Part shown: positions 17,750 through 26,547 of the stretch, piece after piece
How positions within the stretch are numbered: the stretch's first letter is position 1
Layout: each line of letters starts with the position of its first letter
Source of the DNA: Stenotrophomonas sp. ISL-67
GTDB lineage: Bacteria > Pseudomonadota > Gammaproteobacteria > Xanthomonadales > Xanthomonadaceae
Direction: 5' to 3'
NCBI RefSeq assembly: GCF_018612915.1
Contig: NZ_JAGGRL010000008.1
Coordinates: 23,944 to 87,943 of the forward strand
Length of the DNA: 64,000 nt
Translations under genes and position numbers: made by a program
Notes under the pieces: generated by a model
Told to the model about the DNA's origin: nothing
What the model saw: the letters and a program-made list of their open reading frames with translations, nothing else
Database searches by the model: none

Positions 17750-18154
17750 ATGTCCACCGCCAGCGGCCTGCCGCCTTCCATCACCGTTTCCAGCCACGAC
17801 ATGGACCGACTGGAGGCCATGCTCGAATCGCCCGCCGTTGCCAAGACGCCCGCAGCGCTGGCACTGGCCGAGGAATTGAACCGCGCGACCGTCGTGGCGC
17901 CGGAACAGATGCCCGATGGCGTCGTGATGATGCATTCGCGTGTGGAATGCGAAGATGAAGTGCACGGCGACAAGCACGAACTGACGCTGGTCTACCCGCG
18001 CGAAGCCGATGTCGACCAGGGCAAGGTCTCCATCCTCGCACCGGTGGGCACCGCACTGTTGGGCCTGGCCGTTGGCCAGTCCATGGACTGGGATGCACCT
18101 GGCGGCCGCAAACTGCGCCTGCGGGTGACTGCCGTCCACAACCCCAAGAATTGA
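17750..18154 (+). CDS. rnk: Rnk-like GreA/GreB-family regulator
   Basis: 134 residues. A short N-terminal coiled part (SSHDMDRLEAMLES) precedes a C-terminal FKBP-like GreA/B domain (VMMHSRVECED, LTLVYPREADVDQGKVSILAPVGTALLGL). This is the layout of Rnk, the regulator of nucleoside diphosphate kinase, which binds RNA polymerase near the secondary channel but lacks the long Gre coiled coil. AAGGAG at 17738-17743 supports the ATG at 17750. The gene lies between oxyR and tal and may be transcribed with either. Confidence 0.82.
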   Translation: MSTASGLPPSITVSSHDMDRLEAMLESPAVAKTPAALALAEELNRATVVAPEQMPDGVVMMHSRVECEDEVHGDKHELTLVYPREADVDQGKVSILAPVGTALLGLAVGQSMDWDAPGGRKLRLRVTAVHNPKN

Positions 18155-18205
18155 TCGTCCCTGCCACGCGCCACGCAGGGCCCAGGTAACGTTCCAGGAG
18201 CCGCA

Positions 18206-19168
18206 ATGAGCACCGCAACCCCGTCCAAACTTTCGCAGCTGCGCGAACTGTCCGTGGTCGTCGCCGATACCGGCGATTACGAGGCGATCAAGCGGCTGAA
18301 GCCGGTCGACTGCACGACCAATCCCACGCTGGTGAAGAAGGCGCTGGACCTGCCGGTCTATGCCGAGCTGATCGAGCGCGAACTAGCCTGGGGCCGCACG
18401 CAGGCGGGCGAGCGCGAGACCATCGTGCATGCCGTCGCCGACCGCCTGACCGTGGGCGTGGGCACGCTGCTGAGCACGCTGGTGCCGGGCCGCGTTTCGA
18501 CCGAGGTCGATGCCGACCTGGCCCACGACACGGCGGCAACCGTGGCCAAGGCGCGCCAGTTCATTGCGATGTACGAAGCGGCCGGCGTACCGCGCAGCAA
18601 GGTGCTGATCAAGATCGCGGCCACCTGGGAAGGCGTGGAAGCGGCGCGCCAGCTGCAGGCCGAAGGCATCGACTGCAACCTGACGCTGATCTTCAACCCG
18701 AGCCAGGCGCTGGCCTGCAGCGAGGCTGGCGCGTTCCTGATCTCGCCGTTCGTCGGCCGGATCCTGGACTGGTACGTGGCCAACGGCCAGGCCCCGGCCA
18801 CCATCGATGCCGACCCGGGCGTGGTGTTCGTGCGCGGGGTGTACGCCGAGTTCAAGCGCCGCGGTTCGGCGACGGTGGTGATGGGCGCTTCGTTCCGCTC
18901 CACGGCGCAGATCGAAGCGCTGGCCGGCTGCGACCGCCTGACCATCTCGCCGGACCTGCTGGAAAAGCTGGATGCCGACCACGGCGAACTGCCGCGCAAG
19001 CTGGTGGCGGGTGCCGCCGAAGCGGTCAACGTCACCCCGATCGACGCAGCGAAATTTGCCACCGATCTGGCCGCCGACCCGATGGCCGCCGAGAAGCTGG
19101 CCGCCGGTATCGATGCGTTCGCCAAGGATCTGGAAGCGTTGCGGCAGACGATTCGCGAACGTTTGTAA
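18206..19168 (+). CDS. tal: transaldolase
   Basis: 320 residues, TalB type, a TIM-barrel enzyme of the pentose phosphate pathway. Visible landmarks are the N-terminal [13 protein letters not shown], the Schiff-base lysine in [12 protein letters not shown] (Lys136) and [14 protein letters not shown] 18206 follows a GGAG. A strong terminator lies after the gene. Its place next to oxyR and msrA fits NADPH supply during oxidative stress. Confidence 0.95.
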   Translation: MSTATPSKLSQLRELSVVVADTGDYEAIKRLKPVDCTTNPTLVKKALDLPVYAELIERELAWGRTQAGERETIVHAVADRLTVGVGTLLSTLVPGRVSTEVDADLAHDTAATVAKARQFIAMYEAAGVPRSKVLIKIAATWEGVEAARQLQAEGIDCNLTLIFNPSQALACSEAGAFLISPFVGRILDWYVANGQAPATIDADPGVVFVRGVYAEFKRRGSATVVMGASFRSTAQIEALAGCDRLTISPDLLEKLDADHGELPRKLVAGAAEAVNVTPIDAAKFATDLAADPMAAEKLAAGIDAFAKDLEALRQTIRERL

Positions 19169-19195
19169 GCTGTCCAAAAGTAAGAGTGCATAAGC

Positions 19196-19234
19196 GGGAC
19201 GGATGCAGTGATTGCATCCGTCCCGTTTGTTTTT
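19196..19234 (+). terminator. rho-independent terminator after tal
   Basis: 12-bp perfect stem GGGACGGATGCA/TGCATCCGTCCC with a 5-nt loop, followed by GTTTGTTTTT. Confidence 0.92.
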
Positions 19235-19332
19235 CGAGATTCCGCTGACAGCAGCGTCTCGATTGATCCGAGCTGGGCGGCCGCCGCAGGAAAGCGATCA
19301 GCGCTGCCGTTGATCTTCCGTGGCCACCGAAC

Positions 19333-19490
19333 CACCGTCGAGGGTCGGCGGGGGCGGGTTTGCGGGACTGTAGAAAACATGGATGTTTTCTACAAGCCTC
19401 CATGGACGGATTCACGGCGTGTCCCGCAAACCCGCACGCGCCGGCCCAGCTCAGACCGTGCGATGGCCACCGGCTGTTCGCCCGGATGCG
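19333..19490. repeat. branched structured repeat, copy C
   Basis: Outer arms 19354-19368 (GCGGGTTTGCGGGAC) and 19421-19435 pair perfectly. The hairpin at 19369-19394 (TGTAGAAAACAT over ATGTTTTCTACA) precedes the 26-nt core at 19395-19420. Orientation is opposite to copy A, and the flanks match A on both sides. With the terminator and one SMAG element it fills the gene-free region 19169-19538 between convergent tal and msrA. Confidence 0.85.
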
Positions 19491-19497
19491 TAAAGCA

Positions 19498-19519
19498 GCC
19501 GGGCAGAGCCCGGCTCTAC
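19498..19519. repeat. single SMAG/REP palindrome
   Basis: GCCGGGCAGAGCCCGGCTCTAC, reverse orientation, 20 nt downstream of the msrA stop and at the edge of structured repeat C. Confidence 0.8.
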
Positions 19520-19538
19520 GGGCCCGCAATCCGATGGT

Positions 19539-20207
19539 TTACGCGCCAACCCCGATCGGGCAGCTCACACCGGTGCCGCCGATGCCGCAGTAGCCGTTCG
19601 GGTTCTTGGCCAGGTACTGCTGGTGGTAGTCCTCGGCGTAGTAGTACTCGGGCGCCGGGAATTCAATGTCCGTGGTGATGGGACCGTAGCCCTTCTCAGA
19701 CAGCCGCTGCTGGTAGGCATCACGACTGGCCAGCGCCGCATCGAACTGCACCTGGGAAGTGGCGTGGATTGCCGAACGGTACTGGGTGCCGGTGTCGTTG
19801 CCCTGGCGCATGCCCTGGGTCGGGTCGTGGTTCTCCCAGAACACCTGCAGCAGCTCGGGCAGGCTGATGATGGCCGGGTCGTATACCACCTCCACGATCT
19901 CGGTGTGCCCGGTCAGGCCCGAGCAGACTTCCTCGTAGGTCGGGTTCGGGGTCACCCCGCCGGCATAGCCGACCGACGTCGAATACACCCCCGGCAAGGT
20001 CCAGAACATGCGCTCGGCGCCCCAGAAGCAACCCATGGCGAAGCGGATGCGCTCCAGGCCGGCAAAACCGTCCTTGAGCGGGTGGCTGTTCACGTAGTGC
20101 TGGTTATGCAGCGGCAGCGCGTGCTCGCGGCCGGGCAGCGCCTCGTCCGGGCGCGGCAGGCGCTGCTTGAACGCCCCGATGCTCAAACCCTTGGCAATCC
20201 CCAACAT
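19539..20207 (-). CDS. msrA: peptide-methionine (S)-S-oxide reductase
   Basis: 222 residues. The catalytic Cys60 lies in the signature AMGCFWGAE and the recycling cysteines are in the C-terminal [14 protein letters not shown]. It reduces methionine S-sulfoxide in proteins using thioredoxin. The first 45 residues are the N-terminal extension common to the longer MsrA group. It is preceded by the DUF2007 gene with a 9-nt gap, so the two are probably one transcript, and it lies opposite the oxidative-stress genes. Confidence 0.95.
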   Translation of the reverse strand: MLGIAKGLSIGAFKQRLPRPDEALPGREHALPLHNQHYVNSHPLKDGFAGLERIRFAMGCFWGAERMFWTLPGVYSTSVGYAGGVTPNPTYEEVCSGLTGHTEIVEVVYDPAIISLPELLQVFWENHDPTQGMRQGNDTGTQYRSAIHATSQVQFDAALASRDAYQQRLSEKGYGPITTDIEFPAPEYYYAEDYHQQYLAKNPNGYCGIGGTGVSCPIGVGA

Positions 20208-20216
20208 GGCGCTCTC

Positions 20217-20483
20217 CTAGGCCGGCAACAGACCGGCGCTTTCGTCACCGTCTGATATGGGGTCATCCTGGGGGCCGCCCAAGTCCAGCCCGGCCACGAT
20301 CTGTTCCGCCTCCGGCTTGGCCAGGTCCGGTACGCACACCCGCAGCACCCCGAACAGCGGCAGCTCACCCATCCCGCCCAGCAGAGACTCGCCGAACACG
20401 AAGGCGGGAATTCCCGCCGCCTCCAGCGCGTGCTTGACCAGATGGGCGTCGAACAGGTTGTCGGCCTGGTAGATCACGTGCAT
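20217..20483 (-). CDS. DUF2007 putative signal-transducing protein
   Basis: 88 residues. MHVIYQADNLFDAHLVKHAL and the following AAGIPAFVFGE are typical of DUF2007, small ferredoxin-fold proteins sometimes fused to zinc-ribbon domains. No zinc ribbon is present here. The start at ATG 20481-20483 matches the family N-terminus, although the frame is open further upstream across repeats. It is transcribed with msrA. Confidence 0.8.
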   Translation of the reverse strand: MHVIYQADNLFDAHLVKHALEAAGIPAFVFGESLLGGMGELPLFGVLRVCVPDLAKPEAEQIVAGLDLGGPQDDPISDGDESAGLLPA

Positions 20484-20570
20484 GGGTGGGGCTCCGGGCA
20501 AAGTTGGGGCCAGCATACGCCGCAGGCATGAACACGACCGGCCAGGATGTAACCGGGATGGATCTGGAGG

Positions 20571-20820
20571 GTAGCCCCCTGAGTCAGGGGGCGGCCGCGA
20601 AGCGGCGGGGGTCTGGGTGCTGATAAGTGGGGCCCACGGTTTGCGAAGCAACTGTGGGGCGGCAGCGCGCATGCGATGGCGCGCCCCCCCTGAGTCAGGG
20701 GGCGGCCGCGAAGCGGCGGGGGTATGGGTGATGGTAAGTGGGGCCCACGGTTTGCGCAGCCAACCGTGGGGCGGCAGCGCGCATGCGATGGCGCGTACCC
20801 CGGCCAACGGCCGGGGCTAC
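20571..20820. repeat. tandem 111-nt multi-hairpin repeat plus SMAG
   Basis: Two near-identical units (20575-20685 and 20686-20797) begin with CCCCCTGAGTCAGGGGG. Each contains further complementary pairs: GCGGCCGC/GCGGC, CCCACGGTT/AACCGTGGG and GCGCGCATGCGATGGCGCGC. Unit 1 is led by GTAG, and unit 2 runs into a SMAG palindrome ending GGGGCTAC at about 20820. This fills most of the gene-free region 20484-20883 ahead of glnS. Confidence 0.85.
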
Positions 20821-20821
20821 C

Positions 20822-20852
20822 GTCTAACGCGTCCCATGGGGACGCGTTAGAC
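20822..20852 (+). promoter_or_regulatory. 14-bp perfect inverted repeat upstream of glnS
   Basis: GTCTAACGCGTCCC and GGGACGCGTTAGAC are separated only by ATG, 31 nt ahead of the glnS start. It could be an operator or a leader-RNA hairpin. No U-tract follows, so it is not a simple terminator. Confidence 0.6.
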
Positions 20853-20883
20853 TGGCGATCTTTCTGCCTTCTGCCTGCGCATC

Positions 20884-22632
20884 ATGTCCGAGCCTACTGC
20901 CGCCCCCACCGACGCCCTTCCGGAAACCCACGAAAAGCGGGATTTCATCCGTCAGATCGTCCGCGAGGACCTGGCCGCCGGCAAGCATGCCGCGATCAAG
21001 ACGCGCTTCCCGCCCGAGCCCAATGGTTACCTGCATATCGGCCATGCCAAGTCGATCTGCCTGAATTTCGGCATTGCCGGTGAGTTCGGCGGTGTGTGCA
21101 ACCTGCGTTTCGACGACACCAACCCGGCCAAGGAAGACCCCGAGTACGTGGCCGCGATCCAGGACGACGTGCGCTGGCTGGGCTTCACCTGGAACGAGCT
21201 GCGGCATGCCTCGGATTACTTCGACGCCTACTACCTGGCCGCCGAAAAGCTGATCGGCGATGGCAAGGCCTATGTCTGCGACCTGTCGGCCGAGGAAGTG
21301 CGCGCCTACCGCGGCACCCTGACCGAACCCGGCCGCCCGTCGCCCTGGCGCGATCGCAGCGTGGAAGAGAGCCTGGACCTGTTCCGCCGCATGCGCGCCG
21401 GTGAGTTCCCCGATGGCGCGCGCACCGTGCGCGCCAGGATCGACATGGCCAGCGGCAACATCAACCTGCGCGATCCGACGCTTTACCGCATCAAGCACGT
21501 CGAGCACCAGAACACCGGCAACGCGTGGCCGATCTACCCGATGTACGACTTCGCGCATGCGTTGGGCGATTCCATCGAAGGCATCACCCACTCGCTGTGC
21601 ACGCTGGAATTCGAAGACCACCGCCCGCTGTACGACTGGTGCGTGGACAACGTCGATTTCGCCCATGACGATGCGCTGACCGCACCGCTGGTCGAACGCG
21701 GCCTGCCGCGTGAGGCCGCCAAGCCGCGCCAGATCGAGTTTTCGCGCCTGAACATCAACTACACCGTGATGAGCAAGCGCAAGCTGATGGCGCTGGTCAC
21801 CGAACAGCTGGTCGATGGCTGGGAAGACCCGCGCATGCCGACCCTGCAGGGCCTGCGTCGTCGCGGCTACACCCCGGCGGCGATGCGCCTGTTCGCCGAA
21901 CGGGTGGGCATCAGCAAGCAGAATTCGGTGATCGATTTCAGCGTACTGGAAGGCGCGCTGCGCGAAGACCTCGACAGCGCCGCCGCACGCCGCATGGCCG
22001 TGGTCGATCCGGTCAAACTGGTGCTGACCAACCTGCCCGAGGGCCACGCCGAAACGCTGACCTTCTCCAATCACCCCAAGGACGAAGCCTTCGGAACCCG
22101 CGAGGTGCCGTTCGCGCGCGAACTGTGGATCGAACGCGACGACTTCGCCGAAGTGCCTCCCAAGGGCTGGAAGCGCCTGGTCCCCGGTGGCGAAGTGCGC
22201 CTGCGCGGCGCCGGCATCATCCGCTGCGATGAGGTGGTCAAGGATGCCGACGGCACCATCACCGAACTGCGCGGCTGGCTGGATCCCGAATCGCGCCCCG
22301 GCATGGAAGGCGCCAACCGCAAGATCAAGGGCACCATCCACTGGGTCAGCGCCGTGCACGCCGTGCCGGCCGAAATCCGCCTGTACGACCGCCTGTTCTC
22401 GGTACCGAACCCCGACGACGAATCCGAAGGCAAGACCTACCGCGACTACCTGAACCCGGAATCGCGCCGCACTGTCACCGGCTATGTGGAACCGGCCGCC
22501 GCCACCGCCGCGCCCGAACAGTCGTTCCAGTTCGAGCGCACCGGCTACTTCGTCGCCGACCGCCGCGACCACACCGCCGCCGCACCCGTCTTCAACCGCA
22601 GCGTCACCCTGCGCGATACCTGGTCGGCGTAA
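20884..22632 (+). CDS. glnS: glutaminyl-tRNA synthetase
   Basis: 582 residues, class Ic synthetase. The HIGH signature is in [15 protein letters not shown] (about 42-56) and the KMSKS equivalent is VMSKR (about 297-301). The C-terminal beta-barrel anticodon-binding domains follow from about 345. It is slightly longer than the 554-residue E. coli enzyme because of an N-terminal extension ([19 protein letters not shown]). ATG 20884 follows a weak ribosome site. The gene sits behind a perfect hairpin and a tandem repeat. Confidence 0.95.
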   Translation: MSEPTAAPTDALPETHEKRDFIRQIVREDLAAGKHAAIKTRFPPEPNGYLHIGHAKSICLNFGIAGEFGGVCNLRFDDTNPAKEDPEYVAAIQDDVRWLGFTWNELRHASDYFDAYYLAAEKLIGDGKAYVCDLSAEEVRAYRGTLTEPGRPSPWRDRSVEESLDLFRRMRAGEFPDGARTVRARIDMASGNINLRDPTLYRIKHVEHQNTGNAWPIYPMYDFAHALGDSIEGITHSLCTLEFEDHRPLYDWCVDNVDFAHDDALTAPLVERGLPREAAKPRQIEFSRLNINYTVMSKRKLMALVTEQLVDGWEDPRMPTLQGLRRRGYTPAAMRLFAERVGISKQNSVIDFSVLEGALREDLDSAAARRMAVVDPVKLVLTNLPEGHAETLTFSNHPKDEAFGTREVPFARELWIERDDFAEVPPKGWKRLVPGGEVRLRGAGIIRCDEVVKDADGTITELRGWLDPESRPGMEGANRKIKGTIHWVSAVHAVPAEIRLYDRLFSVPNPDDESEGKTYRDYLNPESRRTVTGYVEPAAATAAPEQSFQFERTGYFVADRRDHTAAAPVFNRSVTLRDTWSA

Positions 22633-22660
22633 GCCCCACCGCATTCGAAAGGCCTGTCCC

Positions 22661-23221
22661 ATGCTGTACGCGCAAGTCCACCTCACCCTGCCCGCCTGGA
22701 TCCACGACCAGATCGACCTGGCCCGTGCCTGGCCCGGCGATACGGCCAAGGTCGCGCTGGCCATTGAACTGTCGCGCCTGAATGTCGAGGCGGAGACGGG
22801 TGGCCCCTTCGGCGCCGTGGTGTTCGGGCCGGACGACCGCGTCATCGCCGCCGGCGTGAACCGCGTGGTGCCGCACAGCACCTCGCTGGCGCATGCCGAG
22901 AACATGGCCTACATGCTGGCCCAGCAGCGCCTGCAGACCCCGCGCCTGAATGACGTGCTGTCGCCGGTCACCCTGGCCACCTCGTCGCAGCCGTGCTGCC
23001 AGTGCTACGGCGCCACCATCTGGGCCGGCATCGACCGCCTGCTGATCGGCGCCAGCGCGCAGGATGTGGAGGAACTGACCCCGTTCGATGAAGGCCCGCT
23101 TCCGGCCGACTGGGTTGGCGAACTCAACAAGCGAGGCATCGAGGTCGTGCGCGACATCGAGCGCGACGCCGCGCGCGCGGTCCTGCGCCAATACGGAGAG
23201 ATCAACGGTGCGCATTACTGA
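22661..23221 (+). CDS. CMP/dCMP-type nucleoside deaminase family protein
   Basis: 186 residues with the zinc-dependent deaminase signature: AHAENMAYML supplies the His and catalytic Glu, and SQPCCQCYGATIWAG supplies the two Cys ligands. The family includes guanine deaminases, TadA and cytosine deaminases. The C-terminal extension (ELNKRGIEVVRDIERDAARAVL) favours a free-base or nucleoside deaminase over tRNA editing. It starts 28 nt after glnS and may be cotranscribed. Substrate not determinable from sequence. Confidence 0.8.
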   Translation: MLYAQVHLTLPAWIHDQIDLARAWPGDTAKVALAIELSRLNVEAETGGPFGAVVFGPDDRVIAAGVNRVVPHSTSLAHAENMAYMLAQQRLQTPRLNDVLSPVTLATSSQPCCQCYGATIWAGIDRLLIGASAQDVEELTPFDEGPLPADWVGELNKRGIEVVRDIERDAARAVLRQYGEINGAHY

Positions 23222-23245
23222 TTCCCACGCCGCCGGCGTGATTCG

Positions 23246-24292
23246 ATGAGCGGCCTGCTGTGCCTGTGCCGCCAGGGCTTCGAACCGGAACTGGCCGGTG
23301 AGCTGTCCGAACGAGCCGCGTACGCGAACATCGCCGGCTATGCGCGCACCCAGCGCAATGACGGTTACGTCCTGTTCGCCACTGACGAAGGCGCCGGGCT
23401 GTCCAAGGCGCTGCCCTGGCGTTCCTTGATCTTCGCCCGCCAGAAGCTGGTGGTACTGGCCGAACTGCGCGAACTGGACCCCGCCGACCGGATCACCCCG
23501 ATCCTGGCGGCGCTCGAGGGCCAACAGCGCTTCGGCGACATGTGGGTGGAACATCCCGATTCGGACGAAGGCAAGCCGCTGGCCGGGCTGGCCCGCGCGT
23601 TCGGCAATGCGCTGCGCCCGGCGCTGCGCAAGGCCGGCCTGCTCACCGACAAGCCCAACACCAGCCTGCCGCGCCTGCACATCGTGTTCGTCGACGGCCG
23701 CCACGCGTTCGTCTGCGTGGCCGACACCCGCGACAGCGCGCCCTGGGCGCTTGGCATTCCGCGCCTGAAGCTGCTGCCCGATGCACCGTCGCGCTCGGCC
23801 CTGAAGCTGGACGAAGCCCTGCTGACCTTGATGAGCCCGGAGGAACGCGAACAGCTGGTCAAGCCCGGCATGCGTTCTGCCGACCTGGGCGCCGCGCCCG
23901 GCGGCTGGACCTGGGTGCTTACCCGCCAGCACATGCGCGTGATCAGCGTGGACAACGGACCACTGCGCGAGCACGTGCTGGACAGCGGCCTGGTCGAGCA
24001 CCTGCGCGCCGATGGTTTCCACTGGCAACCCGAAACCCCGCTGGACTGGATGGTCTGCGACATGGTCGAGCAGCCGCGCCGGGTGGCTGAACGCATGGCG
24101 ACCTGGTTCCGCGAGGGCTGGTGCCGGCACGCGATCTTCAACCTCAAGCTGCCGATGAAGAAGCGTTGGGACGAAACCCGGACGTGCCTGGAGCTGTTCG
24201 AGGCGCAGGCCGGACGACCGCTCACCGTGCGCGCCAAGCAGCTTTACCACGACCGTGAGGAAATCACGGTACTGGCCTGGAGCGGGCGATGA
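23246..24292 (+). CDS. rlmM: 23S rRNA C2498 2'-O-methyltransferase
   Basis: 348 residues, matching RlmM (YgdE). An N-terminal THUMP-like part (1-165) precedes a SAM-binding Rossmann domain with SADLGAAPGGWTWVL (about 210-224). The catalytic K-D-K-E set is plausible in SADLGA, VCDMVE and NLKLPMKKRW. It modifies C2498 of 23S rRNA near the peptidyl transferase centre. It starts 24 nt after the deaminase stop. Confidence 0.93.
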   Translation: MSGLLCLCRQGFEPELAGELSERAAYANIAGYARTQRNDGYVLFATDEGAGLSKALPWRSLIFARQKLVVLAELRELDPADRITPILAALEGQQRFGDMWVEHPDSDEGKPLAGLARAFGNALRPALRKAGLLTDKPNTSLPRLHIVFVDGRHAFVCVADTRDSAPWALGIPRLKLLPDAPSRSALKLDEALLTLMSPEEREQLVKPGMRSADLGAAPGGWTWVLTRQHMRVISVDNGPLREHVLDSGLVEHLRADGFHWQPETPLDWMVCDMVEQPRRVAERMATWFREGWCRHAIFNLKLPMKKRWDETRTCLELFEAQAGRPLTVRAKQLYHDREEITVLAWSGR

Positions 24293-24333
24293 TCCGCCGC
24301 CAGCTGCAGGGCTGGTTGTTGCCCTGAGAAGCG

Positions 24334-24759
24334 TCAGCCCGCCGGCGGCCCCCGGAAATGCTGCAGGCTGCGGGTGAGCTCCAATGCCTTGTTCAACGCA
24401 TTGAGACGGTCATTGTTCCAGCTGGGGTGTGCTCCAGCAGCCTGTTGGGCGGGGCGCAACTGGCTCTTGAGGTCGCGCTCCAGACATTTGAGGCTGCTCA
24501 GCAGCAGCTTCGCTTCGCCTGCGCTGGGTGCGGCATTACCCTCCGCACGGACGAACCGGTCGAGCTTCGTCTGGGCCCGATAGCCTTCCTGGCCCCGGCA
24601 CCCGATGCCGAACGGATGGCATCTGTTGTTGATGTGCGTAAGCAGCCCGCCGAACCCTTCGGCTGCCGCCTTCGGATGGGCAACGATCGCGCTCGCGGCC
24701 TTGTCGGCGTTGAACGACGCCGGCCGGAAAATCTGATTGAGAACCTTGGCAATGCTCAT
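24334..24759 (-). CDS. orphan protein, unknown function
   Basis: 141 residues starting MSIAKVLNQIFRPASF, with AGGAAGA just upstream of the ATG at 24757-24759. An upstream in-frame start would add 12 poorly supported residues. The protein is mostly helical and rather basic, with no signal peptide or membrane helix. Visible segments include TKLDRFVRAEGN, KLLLSSLKCLERDLKSQL and WNNDRLNALNKALELT. I recognise no family. It and the next gene form a small same-strand island between rlmM and the ubi genes. Confidence 0.55.
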   Translation of the reverse strand: MSIAKVLNQIFRPASFNADKAASAIVAHPKAAAEGFGGLLTHINNRCHPFGIGCRGQEGYRAQTKLDRFVRAEGNAAPSAGEAKLLLSSLKCLERDLKSQLRPAQQAAGAHPSWNNDRLNALNKALELTRSLQHFRGPPAG

Positions 24760-24914
24760 GATTCTTCCTGCGGAAAGGGAGCGATGAGGGCGCACCCATC
24801 AGGGTGAGGCGCATCCAGACGCCCTCAGTCTGCTGAAACACGCAGGTCACCAGCTTTCAAGAAACGATCATCCCAGGCCGGTCGCGCCAACCACCAGGCC
24901 TGCCGCAGTGCACA

Positions 24915-25259
24915 TCAGTCCTGGCGGCGTTGGTTCAACAGAAGGCACTTCTCTACCGGAAGACCCTGCTTCTGGGACCTCAACAGCTCCACGAAATACT
25001 GGCAGCTGCCTCTGTTGGCCTCGTCCTTTCGCACGACTGCCACCTTGTCGTCGGCGCCGGAGACAGCGTGCGGCACACCGGGTTTCGCAGTCCGCGCGTC
25101 TCCGGCGACGTCGTGCAGCGGTTTCGGGGGGGCCATGCCACGGTTGTGCACGGTCGTAAGCTGCCACTTGATGCCGCCGGGGGCACGGCGCGGGTCGCCG
25201 CCCAGGATGCTGTGCGCCGGCGAGGACGGCAGAGGACGGACAAGGGGTGGCAGTTCCAT
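24915..25259 (-). CDS. orphan small protein, unknown function
   Basis: 114 residues from ATG 25257-25259. The first 40 residues are Pro-rich (LPPLVRPLPSSP) and probably unstructured. The remainder is polar, with two Cys (SCQYFVELL and EKCLLLN). It has no signal peptide, helix bundle or known motif. The ribosome site is weak, so the start is uncertain. It is located 155 nt upstream of the other orphan on the same strand. Whether it encodes a protein should be treated as probable, not certain. Confidence 0.45.
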   Translation of the reverse strand: MELPPLVRPLPSSPAHSILGGDPRRAPGGIKWQLTTVHNRGMAPPKPLHDVAGDARTAKPGVPHAVSGADDKVAVVRKDEANRGSCQYFVELLRSQKQGLPVEKCLLLNQRRQD

Positions 25260-25371
25260 GGGAGGATTCCGGAAGGGAGGAGACGCGGCTGCCGGTGCGG
25301 GACAGCGCCAGCCGCGCCGCAGTCTGCCCAGTCGCAACCGTGCCCGCTTCCAGATTTCGATCCCCTCGGGA

Positions 25372-26547
25372 CTACAACCCCGCCGCGCGCTTCCACAATG
25401 CCGACACCAGCGGTGGCCAGCGGCCCACGCTGCCCAGCGCGCAGCCGCGCGCCAGGGTCAGGTGCATCTCGTCATTCGAGAAAACGGTGTTGATTGCGTC
25501 AAAGCCGTAGGCGGACACCGTGTTCTCGCTGCGACGTTCGCGCGCCCAGCGTTGCAGGCGATCCGGCGAGGCCCAGTCCTGCCGCCGCTGCTGTGCGCGC
25601 AGCACCCTGGCATGCAGCGCCGCCACGTCGCGCAGGCCCAGGTTCACGCCCTGCCCGGCCAGCGGGTGCACCACGTGTGCGGCATCGCCCAGGGCCAGTA
25701 CGCGGCCGGCCACGTAGGCGCTGGCCAGCTGACGGCGCAGCGGGAAGGCGGCGCGCCGCGAAGCCAGCGTCATCGCACCCAACCGGGCACCGAACGCGCG
25801 GGTCAGTTCCGCGTTGAACGCTGGCTCGTCCAACGCCAGCACGCGCCCGGCTTCGGCATCGGGCAAGGTCCACACGATGGAGCTGCGCCGTGCGCCAGCC
25901 GGCAGTACCGCCAGCGGCCCGGTACTCAGGAAGCGCTGCCAGGCCGTGGCCTGGTTGTCCTGTTCGGTGTCGACGTAGGCGACCACGCCGCGCTGGTCGT
26001 AATCCTGGCGGCTGACCTGCACCCCGGCCAGGCGGCGCAGCGTCGAGTCCGCCCCGTCGGCGGCGATCGCCAGCGCGGCATCCAGCCGGCGCCCATCGTC
26101 CAGGCGCAGGCGGACACCGTCGGCATCCTGTTCCAGCGCCTCCAGCCGCGCCGGGCAGCACAGCTGCACACCCGCCCCGGGCAGGGCGGACCACAGCCGA
26201 TCCACCAGCAGGTCGTTCTCCACGATCCAGCCCAGCTGCTCGCGGCCCAGGCGGTCGGCATCGAACCGCAGCTCCTCACCGCCCGCGGCATCCCACACCC
26301 GCATGCGCCGGTAAGCGCAGGCGCGCGCGGCCAGCACCGAGGGCCACACCCCGAGCGTGCGCAGCAGCTGCGCATTGTCCGGCGCGAATGCGTAGACGCG
26401 CAGGTCAGGTTGCTGCGGCTGCCACGCCGTTGGCTCGCGGCCTTCCACCAGCGTAACCTCCAGCCCGGCATCGGCCAGCGCCAGCGCGCAGGCGGCTCCG
26501 ACCACGCCGCCGCCCACCACGATCACATCGCGCGCGCGCCGGCTCAT
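25372..26547 (-). CDS. FAD-dependent ubiquinone hydroxylase, UbiI/VisC-like
   Basis: 391 residues of the UbiH/UbiF/VisC/COQ6 family of flavin monooxygenases that hydroxylate the ubiquinone ring. It has the FAD-binding GGGVVGAACALALADAG (about 13-29), the DG motif AIAADGADSTLRR (about 160) and the second FAD motif ALGDAAHVVHPLAGQGVNLG (about 290). The ATG at 26545-26547 overlaps the ubiH stop as ATGA, so the two hydroxylases are coupled. Which ring carbon it modifies (C5 is typical for UbiI) cannot be proved from sequence. Confidence 0.82.
   Translation of the reverse strand: MSRRARDVIVVGGGVVGAACALALADAGLEVTLVEGREPTAWQPQQPDLRVYAFAPDNAQLLRTLGVWPSVLAARACAYRRMRVWDAAGGEELRFDADRLGREQLGWIVENDLLVDRLWSALPGAGVQLCCPARLEALEQDADGVRLRLDDGRRLDAALAIAADGADSTLRRLAGVQVSRQDYDQRGVVAYVDTEQDNQATAWQRFLSTGPLAVLPAGARRSSIVWTLPDAEAGRVLALDEPAFNAELTRAFGARLGAMTLASRRAAFPLRRQLASAYVAGRVLALGDAAHVVHPLAGQGVNLGLRDVAALHARVLRAQQRRQDWASPDRLQRWARERRSENTVSAYGFDAINTVFSNDEMHLTLARGCALGSVGRWPPLVSALWKRAAGL

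Noticed and set aside
20575..20797. CRISPR-like array
   Set aside because: Only two units, each 111-112 nt and nearly identical throughout, with no unique spacers. It is a tandem duplication.
20824..22905. 693-residue open frame antisense to glnS
   Set aside because: GC-rich third positions leave long stop-free antisense frames. The plus strand encodes a clear glutaminyl-tRNA synthetase, and the antisense product has no domain and a low-complexity His/Arg/Gln composition.
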